64,000 bases of DNA from Cytospora piceicola. Its lineage: Eukaryota; Ascomycota; Sordariomycetes; Diaporthales; Cytosporaceae. The position numbers and the translations under genes were made by a program. Of this stretch, positions 9,991 to 20,762 are shown piece after piece (the stretch's first letter is position 1; each line of letters begins with the position of its first letter). The notes beneath the pieces are model-generated. The model was not told the origin of the DNA and made no database searches. It worked only from the letters and a program-made list of their open reading frames with translations. Location of the stretch: assembly GCA_023375675.1 (NCBI GenBank), contig JALQBC010000014.1:1-64000 (forward strand), in the 5' to 3' direction.

Positions 9991-12900
9991 TTTCCGGCGC
10001 GGGGAAGACGCGCGGAAGGATCAAAGGTCGGGCTGGCTTATCGGAGGTGACGGGGTCCGTCTTAATACTTTGTGGATTCTGGGTGATGATCGGGCCTCCC
10101 TTGTCGATTGACTTGTAGCGTGTCGCGCGTCTGACGGAGGACGGGACGTTTGGGCGGCGAAAGGGGGGGACGGGACGTTGGGCTAGTAGATATGGAGCTG
10201 TTTCGGACGCTTGATGTAGCTTGGCGGGTTTTTGGTAGGGCTCCGGGGTTGGTCCGGCGGTCGATGGTCGGGTTGCAGAAGCTGGAGGAGCTGAATGGGG
10301 GTTGGAATGAAGGTAAAGAGGCAAAGTGCATGCAGACAAGGTAGGTGACAGACCAGGCTCGAGGTGTGGAGGAGAGTTTGTCAAGGTCAAGAGTAGAGTT
10401 GGTAGAGGCAAAGCGTAAGTGGCACCTTGAAGACCCTGCAATTAATTGACTGACAGAAAGGCTATCAGCAATGCAAATGCAATGGAAATGGAGTCGCCAG
10501 GATCACCAATGAGACCAATTAGCCAGTTTAAGGTATCGTGGGCTGCATGTGCCGGTCCCTGCGATTTGTTGTTTCAATGCACAGTTTAAGGCGGTGTCGA
10601 TGGGACTTGTCGATCGCCCCTACTTTTTTTTCTCCCCCCAGCAGCACTGCTTCAGCCTCTCTCGTGTGGCAATTCGACTTGGGTGTGTGTCCGGCCAACA
10701 GCTCTGCATGCAGTGCAGACGCGACACCCGCAGCAAGATTGACCCCTCGGAGGACAGGACAGGATGGCGATGGTGGGTTGAGTGTTTTTGGGGGACCCCG
10801 ATGTTTTGTTTGCCCCCTTTTCACCTGATTGGAGGGGACGAGTCGAGCAGATGTAGAGTAGAGCAGAGGGTAGAGTAAGGCGCAAGTAAGGCGTAAGTAA
10901 GGCAGCGAGACACGATGCAGGATGCAGGCCGAGTGATTAATACAATTAAGCGCGGTCGCGACAAGGGGCCAATTGCGCAGTTGTTTCTGGCTAGGAGTAG
11001 TAAATAGTAACGAACAGTGAGGACCTAAATAAAAACGAGGGAATGGGACAGGCGACAAGCGACAGGCAAGGGCAAGGACAACGACAAACCGCCGCTGATG
11101 TCTACTGTGTAAGAGAAAGGTCCTTGAATTGGCCGGCGGGAAGGGAAAGAAATTGGTGTGATTGGGATTTTGGGGGGGGACGTTGGGTTTCGAATGAATG
11201 GCAGGGAAAGGAAACTGGGTACGGAATACCGTGTGTACTGGGTTGACTGGGTTGACTGGGTTTACTGGGTCGTTCGTCAAGCGTCAAGCGAGAAGGGAGA
11301 GGCGCTCGGATGAGGTGGGTAATCTTAATTGACCCCGTTCGTTTTTCTTTGAATAGACCAGGTTTGCCTGGCCCAATATTGAACTGCTCGCCTCAGCCGT
11401 TGTTGCATGTGTGTGTTTTTTTTCTTCCCTTTTGGCTTTCCAGGGCTGCTTTGCTTCCAAGTCTACAAGCCAGAGCCCTATACATACCTAGGTATTTCTA
11501 CCAGTTGTGTAGATTGATATGCCGTATAACCATTTCCAATTAAACATTTCATCAGGACCGGCTGCTTTGTGGAATATAACAATTTCTTGTCAATCACTCT
11601 TCCCACTTCCCACTTCCCAACCCGAATCCCGAGCACCAGCTCGCTCTGATATTTGTTGGTCTCGATGCTGTATGAGTCCTGAGACACTCTTCCTCCAGCT
11701 ATTGATCAAAGTCAGTACTCGAGTACCCGAATAGGTACGTATTGTTCCCTGGCATCCGGATATTCTTCGTGTTCCCTTGACTCCCAATGCAAACTGGGGA
11801 AGGGAGACGAAGGGGGTCACACAAGGCAACATGCAATATTTGGGCAGTTCGAAAGATAAAAATAGGGGGTTGCAGCGCCCGGGCTCCCACATGTTGCACA
11901 TCTGCAAGCAACGCTCCAGCTGCAGAAGGCAACTGGCCAGAGGGAGTACGCGATGAATGGTTGTTCTAGCAGACACATCGGCCGTCGAGATGACTTCAAG
12001 TGAGGTTCACCTTCCTTGCAGACCCAAACCACTACACCTTACATCCCTGTCTCAGGGCAAGTAGCCACTCCTCGGGGATACAAGACGTGACGTGATTTTG
12101 CAGTCTGCTACAGCCTACAATGCATCCTTACATACATACATACATGTACATGGCCCATCATCACCATAAGAGGATTTCCAGATGTCCTGACCGCCTTGTC
12201 GAGATCGAATCGAATCGTGTCGTGTCAAGGCATCCACTTGTCGACCCCGTGGCTTCTGCCCTCGGAGCCAGTAAGCGGCGATGTTCCTTGCTGACGGCCA
12301 GACTGAGATCCACTTAAACCTTCGACCCGGCTTCTCGAAGGATAATTAGTACGGTACACATCAACTAGTGTAGCCAGCACAGTCATCATCATCAGGATAT
12401 GAGGTCTGATAATAGGTCGCCAAGTGAGTAATGTGTTGGCCGTCGCAGAACCGTCGTCGGCTCGGGATTCCCAGGTAGGACAATATGGTGCGGTACATAA
12501 CTCACCTGGTCTAGGATACCGAAGTAGGTAGTGGATGAGACAAGAAATTACGTAGGGTCCGTCCCTCTATGGCCATGTCGCTCTGTCGCTCAAGTGCTTT
12601 CGCTTGTCCGTCACATACTACAGTATGTTCCTGAATTCCCTACTAGCCCCGGCCAGCGCCCGCTGCAGGCAGGGAGCAGGGATCAGGGTAATACGCATCA
12701 AGACTCTGAACTGCAGTTCCAAGGTTCCAAGGTTGTTCTGATGTGGCTACCTGGGTAGCTAGCAGTGCTTAGGTAGGTAGCTAGGTAGCTAGTGGCATTG
12801 CTCGCTGCCATTTCAATCTTGTGATGGCGGAGCTGTCAACCCTCAGCAATTGCATTGGCCTGAACCTCACCCAGAACACCTCACACATGCTCAGGTACCA

Positions 12901-14403
12901 CATGCTTTGAATGTCCCATCATCCTGCAATCATCTTGGCACCCACATTGTGCATCGTGGTACATACAAACCTCGATATCGACCTAGGTACATACCAGGTG
13001 AGCACTGCTTGGCGCCAAACAAGGACCCCACGGGTTTCAACGATACGCCCTGGCCTTTAATCAATCAACAAACTTGGATTGTATTTAAGCAGTCGCTCGG
13101 CCCAGCCACCTTGGAGGCCCTCTCTCAGCTTTCGACTAACCCAACCAACCCCCTTCTCTCTCCCTAACCATGACCGTCGTCGATGCCGCATGCCATACCA
13201 TGTCAGTGCATGAACGAGAGAATCCGGCCCAGCGCGAACCGGCACACGCACGCGGCACTCTTCGATCAGGTCCCCCTTCAGGACACAGGAGAGAGCACGA
13301 AACCTCGTATCACATCGCGGCGCTATGACTCGTTTCACACCCCGCCGCGCATCGAGAGGAATCACAGACATCCAAGGTCTAGATTCATGGCACTATATAT
13401 CACTACATGTCATGACATGGTCCAGATCCATCCCCGCATTTGGCAACTGCATATACATGCGACAGACAAACGACCCGATCTTGCCTACATATATCTACGA
13501 TCACGACCGGAACCGCGACCACCGCATCATTCCCTCTCCCTTCACTGGTCTATTGAGGCCTTTCTGCCTCCCCAAGAAGGGGCATCGCGATGCATTGAGG
13601 TCGGAAGTGGGACGTGGCGTTCAAAGGCAGGGGTAAGCTTGGTTCGCCGATAGGGCGTCGCTCACCGTTCCGCCCTTGTCACTGATAAACGGCCGCTGCC
13701 CGACGATGACATCGACTGTTCCTTAGTGGCCTGGCCTTCTTACTCTGGCCTCCCTAGGCCTTTCGATGGTCGAGGCCTTGAAGAGGGGTCATGAGCAGAA
13801 GCTTAAAACTACCGCATGTACGTCACGTGCCGTGGGATGCTACATGTGCAAGTACGCGGGCGTAGACGACTTCGCGATTATAATGCCATAATGTCACTCG
13901 TAGTATATTGTTTGCCAGTACGTCTCTGGCAGAGATGCGTGCGTTGATGGCTCATGGCATCCGTCGCACCCCGCGTCCATGAGACAGAGATGCGCTCACC
14001 TCAGACAGCAATGAACACATTGCCTGTCTCCTCGTCTTGAAGCACTGAATGCTTTGGACCGGCCCTATCACCCCCGGTGATGCCCGGACCACTGAGGCAT
14101 CTTCTCCGTCCGGACCGAGAGTGAAATGGCCCACCCGGAATGGCCGAGGGATTGAGATCAACCGGTATCTCCGGGAGAAGGGGTTCTCACGCACTAGCGG
14201 ACACCATCAACTACAGTCGCAGGCAACGCTTCTGGAAACTAACGAGGGGTTATTCACAGTGTTCCAGATAAAGATCACTGGCCGCGTGACTGACAGTCCG
14301 TAGTGATAGTGAATGCTTCCTAGTTGTAGCGAAATTATACCAAGGCTTGAGGCTACCTTCGACGTCGAAGGATCGGGTATCCTTGACTGCAGCCGAATAG
14401 CAA
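9991..14403. other. long intergenic region: kinase leader plus 3' side of GWT1
   Basis: No intact gene is seen in 4.4 kb. The first kilobase upstream of the kinase (minus orientation) carries an ATG-initiated 89-codon frame at 10331-10062 that ends 72 nt before the kinase start, a candidate upstream ORF if transcription begins beyond it. Simple motifs include TTGACTGGG/TTTACTGGG repeats at about 11237-11270 and GGTAGCTAG repeats at about 12750-12795. Two notable palindromes lie at 13406-13419 and 14356-14371. Short frames at 13183-13653 lack codon bias or recognisable motifs. Confidence 0.5.
14356..14371. promoter_or_regulatory. 16-bp perfect palindrome containing GACGTC
   Basis: CCTTCGACGTCGAAGG reads identically on both strands and lies 33 bp beyond the GWT1 stop codon. 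The core GACGTC resembles the centre of bZIP (CRE/ATF) sites, but the position is 3' of a gene, so a hairpin in the GWT1 transcript or terminator-like role is equally possible. Function is not shown by the sequence. Confidence 0.4.
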
Positions 14404-15954
14404 TCACAACTTGATCGAAATGTTGTGAGAATCCAAGGCCACAGCCACGGCGGTCAACACCGTGCTGTAGGCAACCAGTATGCCCATGCTAGCCACTGGC
14501 CCTACATTCAGAGTCGGGACCGTCATGTTGACCAACCCCGTCAAGAGGTTGGCAAGCAGGAAGATGGCGAGCCCGTTGCGGTTGTAGGCCCGGAGCACCC
14601 TGCTCGTAGCTGTCTCGCACGCCTCCTTTTCGGACTTTGCGTCGGTCGCACTGTAGACGGCTGGGAAACAGATGGTCTCGACGAGACAGCATGCCAGCAG
14701 CTGGACAGAGTTGAAGGAGACAACTCCTAGTATGTACGGGAGGTTTGCCATCCTGCGAGACACCGACAAGCCTGACCCATAGTTGTAGTCGGTGACCAGG
14801 AAGAAGAGTATACACCATACGCAGCTCCACACGGCCATCCTCGCCAACAGGGCGGTCCTCTGCTTCGCCGCATTGGAACCACTACGGATAGTGCGAGGCA
14901 GGACGTACATGCCAGTGTCCTGTCCGGCCAAGAAGATGGCCAAGTACCCGATAAAACTGAAAACCCCTTCCCTATTTTTGGAGAGCAGATCAACGCGGGG
15001 CGCCGTCAGGATATATGCCTTCAGGTCGGTACTCTCCAGCACAACCTGATAGACAACCCCGAGCATAAGAGCAAGAGCTGCGTATGACGGGATGTACTTC
15101 AGGGCAGCCTGGAAAGCAGCAACGAAGGGGGGGAGGAACCCCAGCGTGAAGAAGAAGTTCCAATGCACGCCGTACTCGGTGACATGCTCGGCGTAGTCAA
15201 GGCCCTTGACGCTGAGGAGGCGAATGACACCCAAGACGAGAAGTGGCAAGGAGTGGCGCATTGAATGGGCAAGTCGTCGGATCAAGGGTATTGTTCGGCC
15301 TTCGGCGCGTTCTTTCAGTACAGGTCTCGCGGCCACCACTCCGGCCGAGAAGACAAAGGCGCCAACACCAATATCCATCAGCGATGTTCCCCATGTTTCC
15401 ACCTTTGCGAAGCGCCTCGGGAAGATTCGAAAGTCGACGGCGAGGATGGCCAGACACGTGATGACCAGCATGGAACCTCGAAAGACGGTCAGGAAGGGCT
15501 TTGTCGGGAGCACGTCGAGACCTGCCGCGGGCCCCTTTGACTTGGACTGCGCGTTCGGAGGGAGCTTGGGCTTCTTTCTCGGGGAGCCGACGTTCGGCGG
15601 CAAGGCGTAGACAAGGAGCGCCGGCGCGAGGAGGAGCACGATAAAGAGGATCGGGGAGTCAGAGTAGAGCGTGGTGGCGAGCAGGACTGCCCCGACGTTG
15701 AGGAAATAGTCGACAACGAATGCGATGGTCGTATACGGTTTGAAGAAGGACTGCCTCGCCTGCAGGACTGACCACACCAGAGCCGCAACCTGGATTGGAG
15801 CTTCTCAGCTGGGCACAGCTCCCGTTCAAAGGAATGCGAGTTGACTCACGGGTAAGACAGCGGTCACAGCGGCGATCTCGCCGACAGGGCCACCGGTAAG
15901 GTTGGACACGAAGTCCTCCTTGAGCTGCCTGTAACTGGCCGTCGAATTAGACAT
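14404..15954 (-). CDS. gwt1: GPI-inositol acyltransferase Gwt1/PIG-W
   Basis: Two exons (15954-15850 and 15789-14404) with a 60-bp intron (GTGAGT...CAG) encode 496 aa, the usual length of the family. The N-terminus matches the conserved Gwt1 pattern ([16 protein letters not shown] at residues 7-22), followed by about a dozen hydrophobic segments across the protein. Gwt1 is a multipass ER membrane enzyme that acylates the inositol of glucosaminyl-phosphatidylinositol, an early step in making GPI anchors for cell-wall and surface proteins; it is the target of gepinacin- and manogepix-type inhibitors. The ATG at 15954 is chosen because it gives the conserved short N-terminus; the frame is open further upstream but without family similarity. 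The gene is divergent from the BTB-like gene at 16761, with about 0.8 kb between. Confidence 0.93.
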
Positions 15955-16760
15955 CTTGAAGATTGTTGCGTATAGAATGACAACAACAACAAGGAAATGA
16001 GAGACAGTTTTCAGAGCCTCAAAGGAAGTCAGCGAGGGGCATTGCGCTGCCAACACGACGTCAAAGGGATTACTGACACGGTGACACCAGGCTGGCAGAG
16101 AGGGAGAAGTGACAGCTCCGCAACTTCAGCCTCGCCCCCTGAGTTGCCCGTAGCTCCCTTGGCTGACCTATATCATTGTGGCCAATCAGGGTGAGCCATG
16201 TGGGGCCAGGCTCCCTGCACCCAAACCACTGGTTTCCCGAACATTTGAACCCAGTTAAACCTCCAACCTCCGATTAGAATTTGAGAGATGATGTGTGCCA
16301 TGCCACTGCCAACCTCTTAGCTTCCCGCATGGCTGACGCGTCTTACAAGAACCTTTGTTCACCTCTGCTGGTTGAAACTTCTCGGCTGCTCGCTAGGAGT
16401 TTCCTCAGACATTCCGCGGCCACTATGTCCTGTTCCTTTGTCCGGCACCAGCTGAGGAATGTCAGGAATGTCTTTGTCCCAGACGGTGAAATCTGCGTCT
16501 TGGGCCGCGAGACTTTTCTCTATCGGCTTTGACGCCTTTCTTCCCCGTTTGAAAGAACGCAAAAAGGTTCAAAAACGAAAGGGACGGACATCATCGCTCG
16601 TCATGGAGGACCTCCCCTTCTGTTTCCGGACTTCTGTATCCTGCATCCAAGAATATCTACGAGGCCGCCACAGTTGGTTATTGCTCTTACGTTTGGGTAC
16701 TCTATCTTTCTAATCTTACCTTTTTTCCTTCTCTGCCCCCTTACAAACATCTTTGTGGCC
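15955..16760. promoter_or_regulatory. divergent promoter region between GWT1 and the BTB-like gene
   Basis: About 800 bp lie between the two start codons and must hold both promoters. A CCAAT-type box (ccaatcagg) is visible at about 16180-16190. A pyrimidine-rich tract (16700-16745) precedes the plus-strand ATG, as is common for fungal transcription starts. Long frames here start from non-ATG codons and are not called. Confidence 0.5.
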
Positions 16761-18002
16761 ATGGAAAGCCGCAGCCGGCCCAGTCTCGAGGTCAAAACGG
16801 ACTATGCCCCAAGTGAGGGATATCCTAGGACGGCCTTCCGTACACACCGGAGCCCTCTACCCTCTGCAACACCAATCACACCGAAACCTCTGCCCAGCCC
16901 GCTTCAGTCTTGGACGCCTGGGTACGATGCGTCCATGAGACAGCATGAGAGGGCCATGGTCGACAGTCTGGATGCTCGGGGTAGACAGGGGTCCCTCGGG
17001 GTAGACAGGCCGCTGTCAAGACCTCTGTCGCCCGTCGCAGAGCAGTTCATGGCGGCAAAGGTTGTCAACATGACTATGGATAGCCCGGTGCATTCCAAGA
17101 CGTCGGTCTTTCCAGTCACGGCTCCGAGTACGCCACTGCAGCGGCCCTCGTCGGCGCAAAGGAGGCAGACTATCGTGGAGGAGACGAGATCAATGCTCCT
17201 GTCCGGCATGTCACCATCACAAGCCAACAACCTGGGGAATGTGGCCGACCGAAAGCTCTCAGCACCCGCCGGTGTCGTCCAAGCGCAACGGCGGCAGAGC
17301 CTCATGCTCCTTCAGACGGACATGCTCCAGACCTGGGGCCACGTGTACTTTGGCGACCCCACAAAGGCCGACGTCCTCGTGGCCCCATCGGCCCTTCGCC
17401 GTCTGAGCGGCACCGATGGTGTTGAAGGCCACAACCATTCCGATCGTCATGTCATCCGTGCACGGGTTCGACCCCAGGGCAAAGAGCGGAAGCCCTTCAT
17501 CATCACGCGCAGTTTCGATCTGGGTGAGCTCAGGGCCACACTCCCCTCGCCCACCACGCCCGTGGCCTCACCGCGTCGCCAATCAAGGGCTCCTTCATCA
17601 CCTGACACGGCCAGCCCCCCACAGATCTCACATTCACCTATAGCCTTCAGCCGGCGCGCGTCCAGTGTGGCCTCGTCCAGCCCACTGTCATCCCGGCGAG
17701 GTAGCCATCAACAGAAGGTCTCGAAGGAGGTGCCGATCCGTAAGTTGATCACGCCCGGGGCTGTTGCACGTCTGTGGTCATCATGCTAACCCTTCGGCTT
17801 AGATCTTCCCTATGCCAGGTATTACCTGCCAGCGTTAGCAGCCCTCATGCTCTCGGGTCATGTCAGGACAGGGGACATAATTGACCTGCCAATGCCGCAT
17901 CCAGAAGCCTGGACCCAGACGGTGGCTTATGTGTACACTGGCAGTGGGGAACTGACTGAGGCAATGAAGCAGAACATCCTACATTTGGGTGGGAGGGGAT
18001 AG
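16761..18002 (+). CDS. uncharacterised fungal protein with BTB-like C-terminus
   Basis: Two exons (16761-17739 and 17803-18002) separated by a 63-bp intron (GTAAGT...TAG, phase 1) give 392 aa. Without this splice the reading would end at 17789 and lose the most structured part. The ATG at 16761 sits in a good context (GGCCATGG); the frame stays open upstream only from non-ATG codons. Residues 1-about 150 and 270-320 are Ser/Pro-rich and probably disordered. The middle holds a conserved-looking block (MLQTWGHVYFGDP at about 190). The C-terminus (LPALAALMLSGHVRTGDIIDL, then HPEAWTQTVAYVYTGSGEL) resembles the second half of a BTB/POZ domain, where a loss-of-strand segment is followed by the helical part. 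BTB proteins usually mediate dimerisation or cullin-3 binding; function here is unknown. Confidence 0.75.
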
Positions 18003-19757
18003 GAGGGTCTTATTACGGGTAACTCGTGTCATGTCATAATCTGCGTGATGATGGTCCATATTTCTTTTCTGGCTGTATTTATTTCATGAGACTCCAAATG
18101 CTTGTGCATTCTTAACCCTACCAACGAATGACAGATGAACAATGCTATCAATCAACACAGACAAATCTCCCCCGGAATATGCTGACACGGGAGTTTCAGC
18201 CACTGTTCCCCCTGAATTTCAACTACTATCGTGAAGAGATTCCAAGACTGTGTCCCAGTTAAAGAGTCCAGGAGGAGAACGTGTCAATTTGAGACGCGGT
18301 CTGCACAACCTGGAATCATCCAGGGGAGACCACCTCGAGGGGAGACTATCCGAAGATTGGTACCATGTTAGCGTGGATTGAGACGTCGGAAGAAGGTGGG
18401 GGGCTTCGGGATGTAGGTATCCTGAAGTTGTTATCTGCCCTTTGTTTGCAGCCCCTTCGTTGCCGGCTAATGTTCCCGTGACTGGGAGGGGAGCGGTCCG
18501 TTTGCGGTATACCCAGTTCACCTAGGGAAACTTCAATGCTCACAAGAGCTCCCCATCACCAGACCGCAAATCATATCAATCTCCCGTAAAGCTGTTTCAC
18601 ATCGCGAGACACGTTTTCAAGCCACCGAGCGTACGGATCCGTACTGGGATGTCCACGCCATTGATGACGATCCATCCCGGGCAGATACGCCTCTTAGACC
18701 GGGGAGCTACTCAGCTGGGCCAGGCTACCGGTACAACGCCGGACATTCTCTTCGGCGCCGCTCGGACTATTGCGGCGCTCGCCTGTATCCTCCCATTGTT
18801 TTCCTGGAGTGTCTTGAAGTGTTTCCCAATATGAACCGTGACAATGGCCACGACACACATCGACACACGTACATGACTGCCTGACCCAGGGCTGTCAGGC
18901 AGCAATTACAGGATCATGTTCGCTTTTCTTTGTCATTGTTGGGCAAACAGCGTTCCATCATGGCGATCCCAGTTTCCGCTTTCTGTGCGACGCGAGGACA
19001 GTGAGTCAGGTCCAATCTCTACCCGGGAAGTTTAAAACCAGGAAAGGGAAAAAATGAAGGGAAAAAACGAGACGAGAAATCCACTCAGCTATACCGTAAA
19101 CCTTGGAAGCCGTATAGGTTGACAGGGGGGCCTTGGCCTGCCAGGCCTGTCAGATCGCAGCCATTGCGATCTCCTAACAAGGCTTAGATCTGCACTTCCA
19201 GCAACGACAGAATATTCTCCTCTTGTCTCTCTTGTTCTGCTGCCAAACTCTTTTCCCTCTTTTCCCTTACAACATACTTCACTCCCAAGTATGCTGGCGA
19301 TACTACTTGCCCAACGAAGATAACCATCCGCTGGGATCCCGATCTTTCGACGTACAAACATATCTGATTCACGAGTCACTCCTTCTCGAAGTTAACAAAC
19401 AATCGCTATCCACCGGCTGGACGAGCGCAAACGATATTTCTCTTTGAACCCTTCCTTTTGTCTTCGAGACATCGATTAGATCGATCATTCTGGTTCGCAA
19501 GACAGCTTTCGAAGTTCCTGATCGACTATTTGCCCACCACTGGATGGTTCGCAGTCACAATCCCACCATATCAATCAGGAGATCAAATAGCCCACACACC
19601 AAACCCACCACATCCAATCAGCATCAGTTGATGAAGAGGACCGTCGCGAAGCCAAGACTGTCGGCCACCACTCACGAGAACAAAACCAGGACCGTTACTA
19701 CCCCGAACTCACCAATCGACTGCCATTAGGCACCTGCGACTCACCAGGACAGACACG
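18003..19757. other. intergenic, 3' of BTB-like gene and 5' of P-loop gene
   Basis: No supportable gene in 1.75 kb. The stretch 19190-19540 is rich in C and T on the plus strand and probably forms the promoter/leader of the P-loop gene that starts at 19758. Several ATGs lie in it, so short upstream ORFs in the leader are possible. Confidence 0.5.
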
Positions 19758-20762
19758 ATGCCCGCACAGCCGTGTGTGCTTCTCAACGGCTGGCCCGGGG
19801 TGGGCAAGGACACCGTGGCCGAGACGCTGAGCCTCCTCCTTGGCAGCAACAAGGCCAGCCTGCTGGACTGGGACAAGGCAGCGCAGGGCGAGACCTTCCA
19901 GCCCGTGCCCGACGGCGACGAGGAGGTGCAGAAGGCACGGGACGCCTGTTTCGCCGGCCAGGTGGAGCACCCCTCCACGCTCAACAAGATGGTCATCTGC
20001 ACGGACTGCCTGTCGGACACCACCGAGGGCAGAAGGCTTGCCCGGGAGTTTGAGATTGTCGCGAACAGGAGCAAGCGGCTGTTGATACCCATCAACCTGG
20101 AGTGCCACGTCGAGGAGAACATGAGGCGGCTGCAGGAGATGGAGCGCAGAGTGAGCCAGAAGGACAAGAGTGAGTGGTTTCGTTATCCCGTCATTGCACC
20201 TGCACCTTGGACACGCCCACTGTCCATGGATTGCACATGTCAGCCATACAGTCGCGTCAGAGGCAGACGGATGCCATGTAGGTCATCAAATGGTCCTACT
20301 CAGGTTGCCAGACTAGACGGCACCCCTCAAACTGATCGCAGCATCCCGCTAGAAGGGGTTTCGCATTGAGATGACCAGTTCGTCCCAATGGGCCTCCAAT
20401 GGAGACGTCCCGATGAAAGAGAAACAGCTCACAGGCCGCAAGGCTCCCACCTGCCAACTGTTGTGTCGCAAGGACATATATACCTCGATAACAAGAGTGG
20501 CGTTTCTTTTCTTCCTGCAGATGCTAACGTGACGCGTGCAGTGCAAAGCCCTAACGAGGCGCGTACAGTCAGGTCCGAAGGTGGCAAACTCTTCGTCTTC
20601 AAGGGACATCAAGGCCTGACTCTCAACATCACCAACATGCCGCCCCACGAAGCTGCGCTCCAGATCTTGTCTTTTGTCGGGGACATGATTGTTCGACGAG
20701 ACGAGGAGCTGGTAAGCGAGGAGACAACACCTCTGGAAGCGAAGGAGCCTGCCTGGGCTTGA
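19758..20762 (+). CDS. small P-loop NTPase/predicted kinase (AAA_33/zeta-like fold)
   Basis: Exon 1 (19758-20169) begins with a hydrophobic strand and a Walker A motif GWPGVGKDT at residues 11-19, with LLDWDKA at about 35-41. This layout is seen in chloramphenicol-phosphotransferase and zeta-type kinases that phosphorylate small molecules. The donor GTGAGT follows codon 137 in phase 1. Exon 2 ends at the TGA at 20762 and carries LFVF...LTLNITNMPPHEAALQILSFV, the typical C-terminal 'DVT..SPEEAA' element of these enzymes. Three phase-compatible acceptors end at 20520, 20541 and 20568. The middle one, with CTAAC 13 nt upstream, gives 210 aa. The intron (about 350-400 bp) is long for this genome, so a missed small exon is possible. 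No substrate can be inferred. High GC3 in exon 1 supports real coding. Confidence 0.75.

Noticed and set aside
13183..13653. Overlapping frames of 103 and 156 codons upstream of GWT1's 3' end
   Set aside because: His/Arg/Pro-rich with no codon preference; both frames are open only because stops are sparse locally.
16674..16760. Upstream extension of the BTB-like protein with a hydrophobic N-terminus
   Set aside because: The extended frame would have to begin at a TTG codon, not an ATG, and the sequence there is a pyrimidine-rich leader; the ATG at 16761 has a good context.
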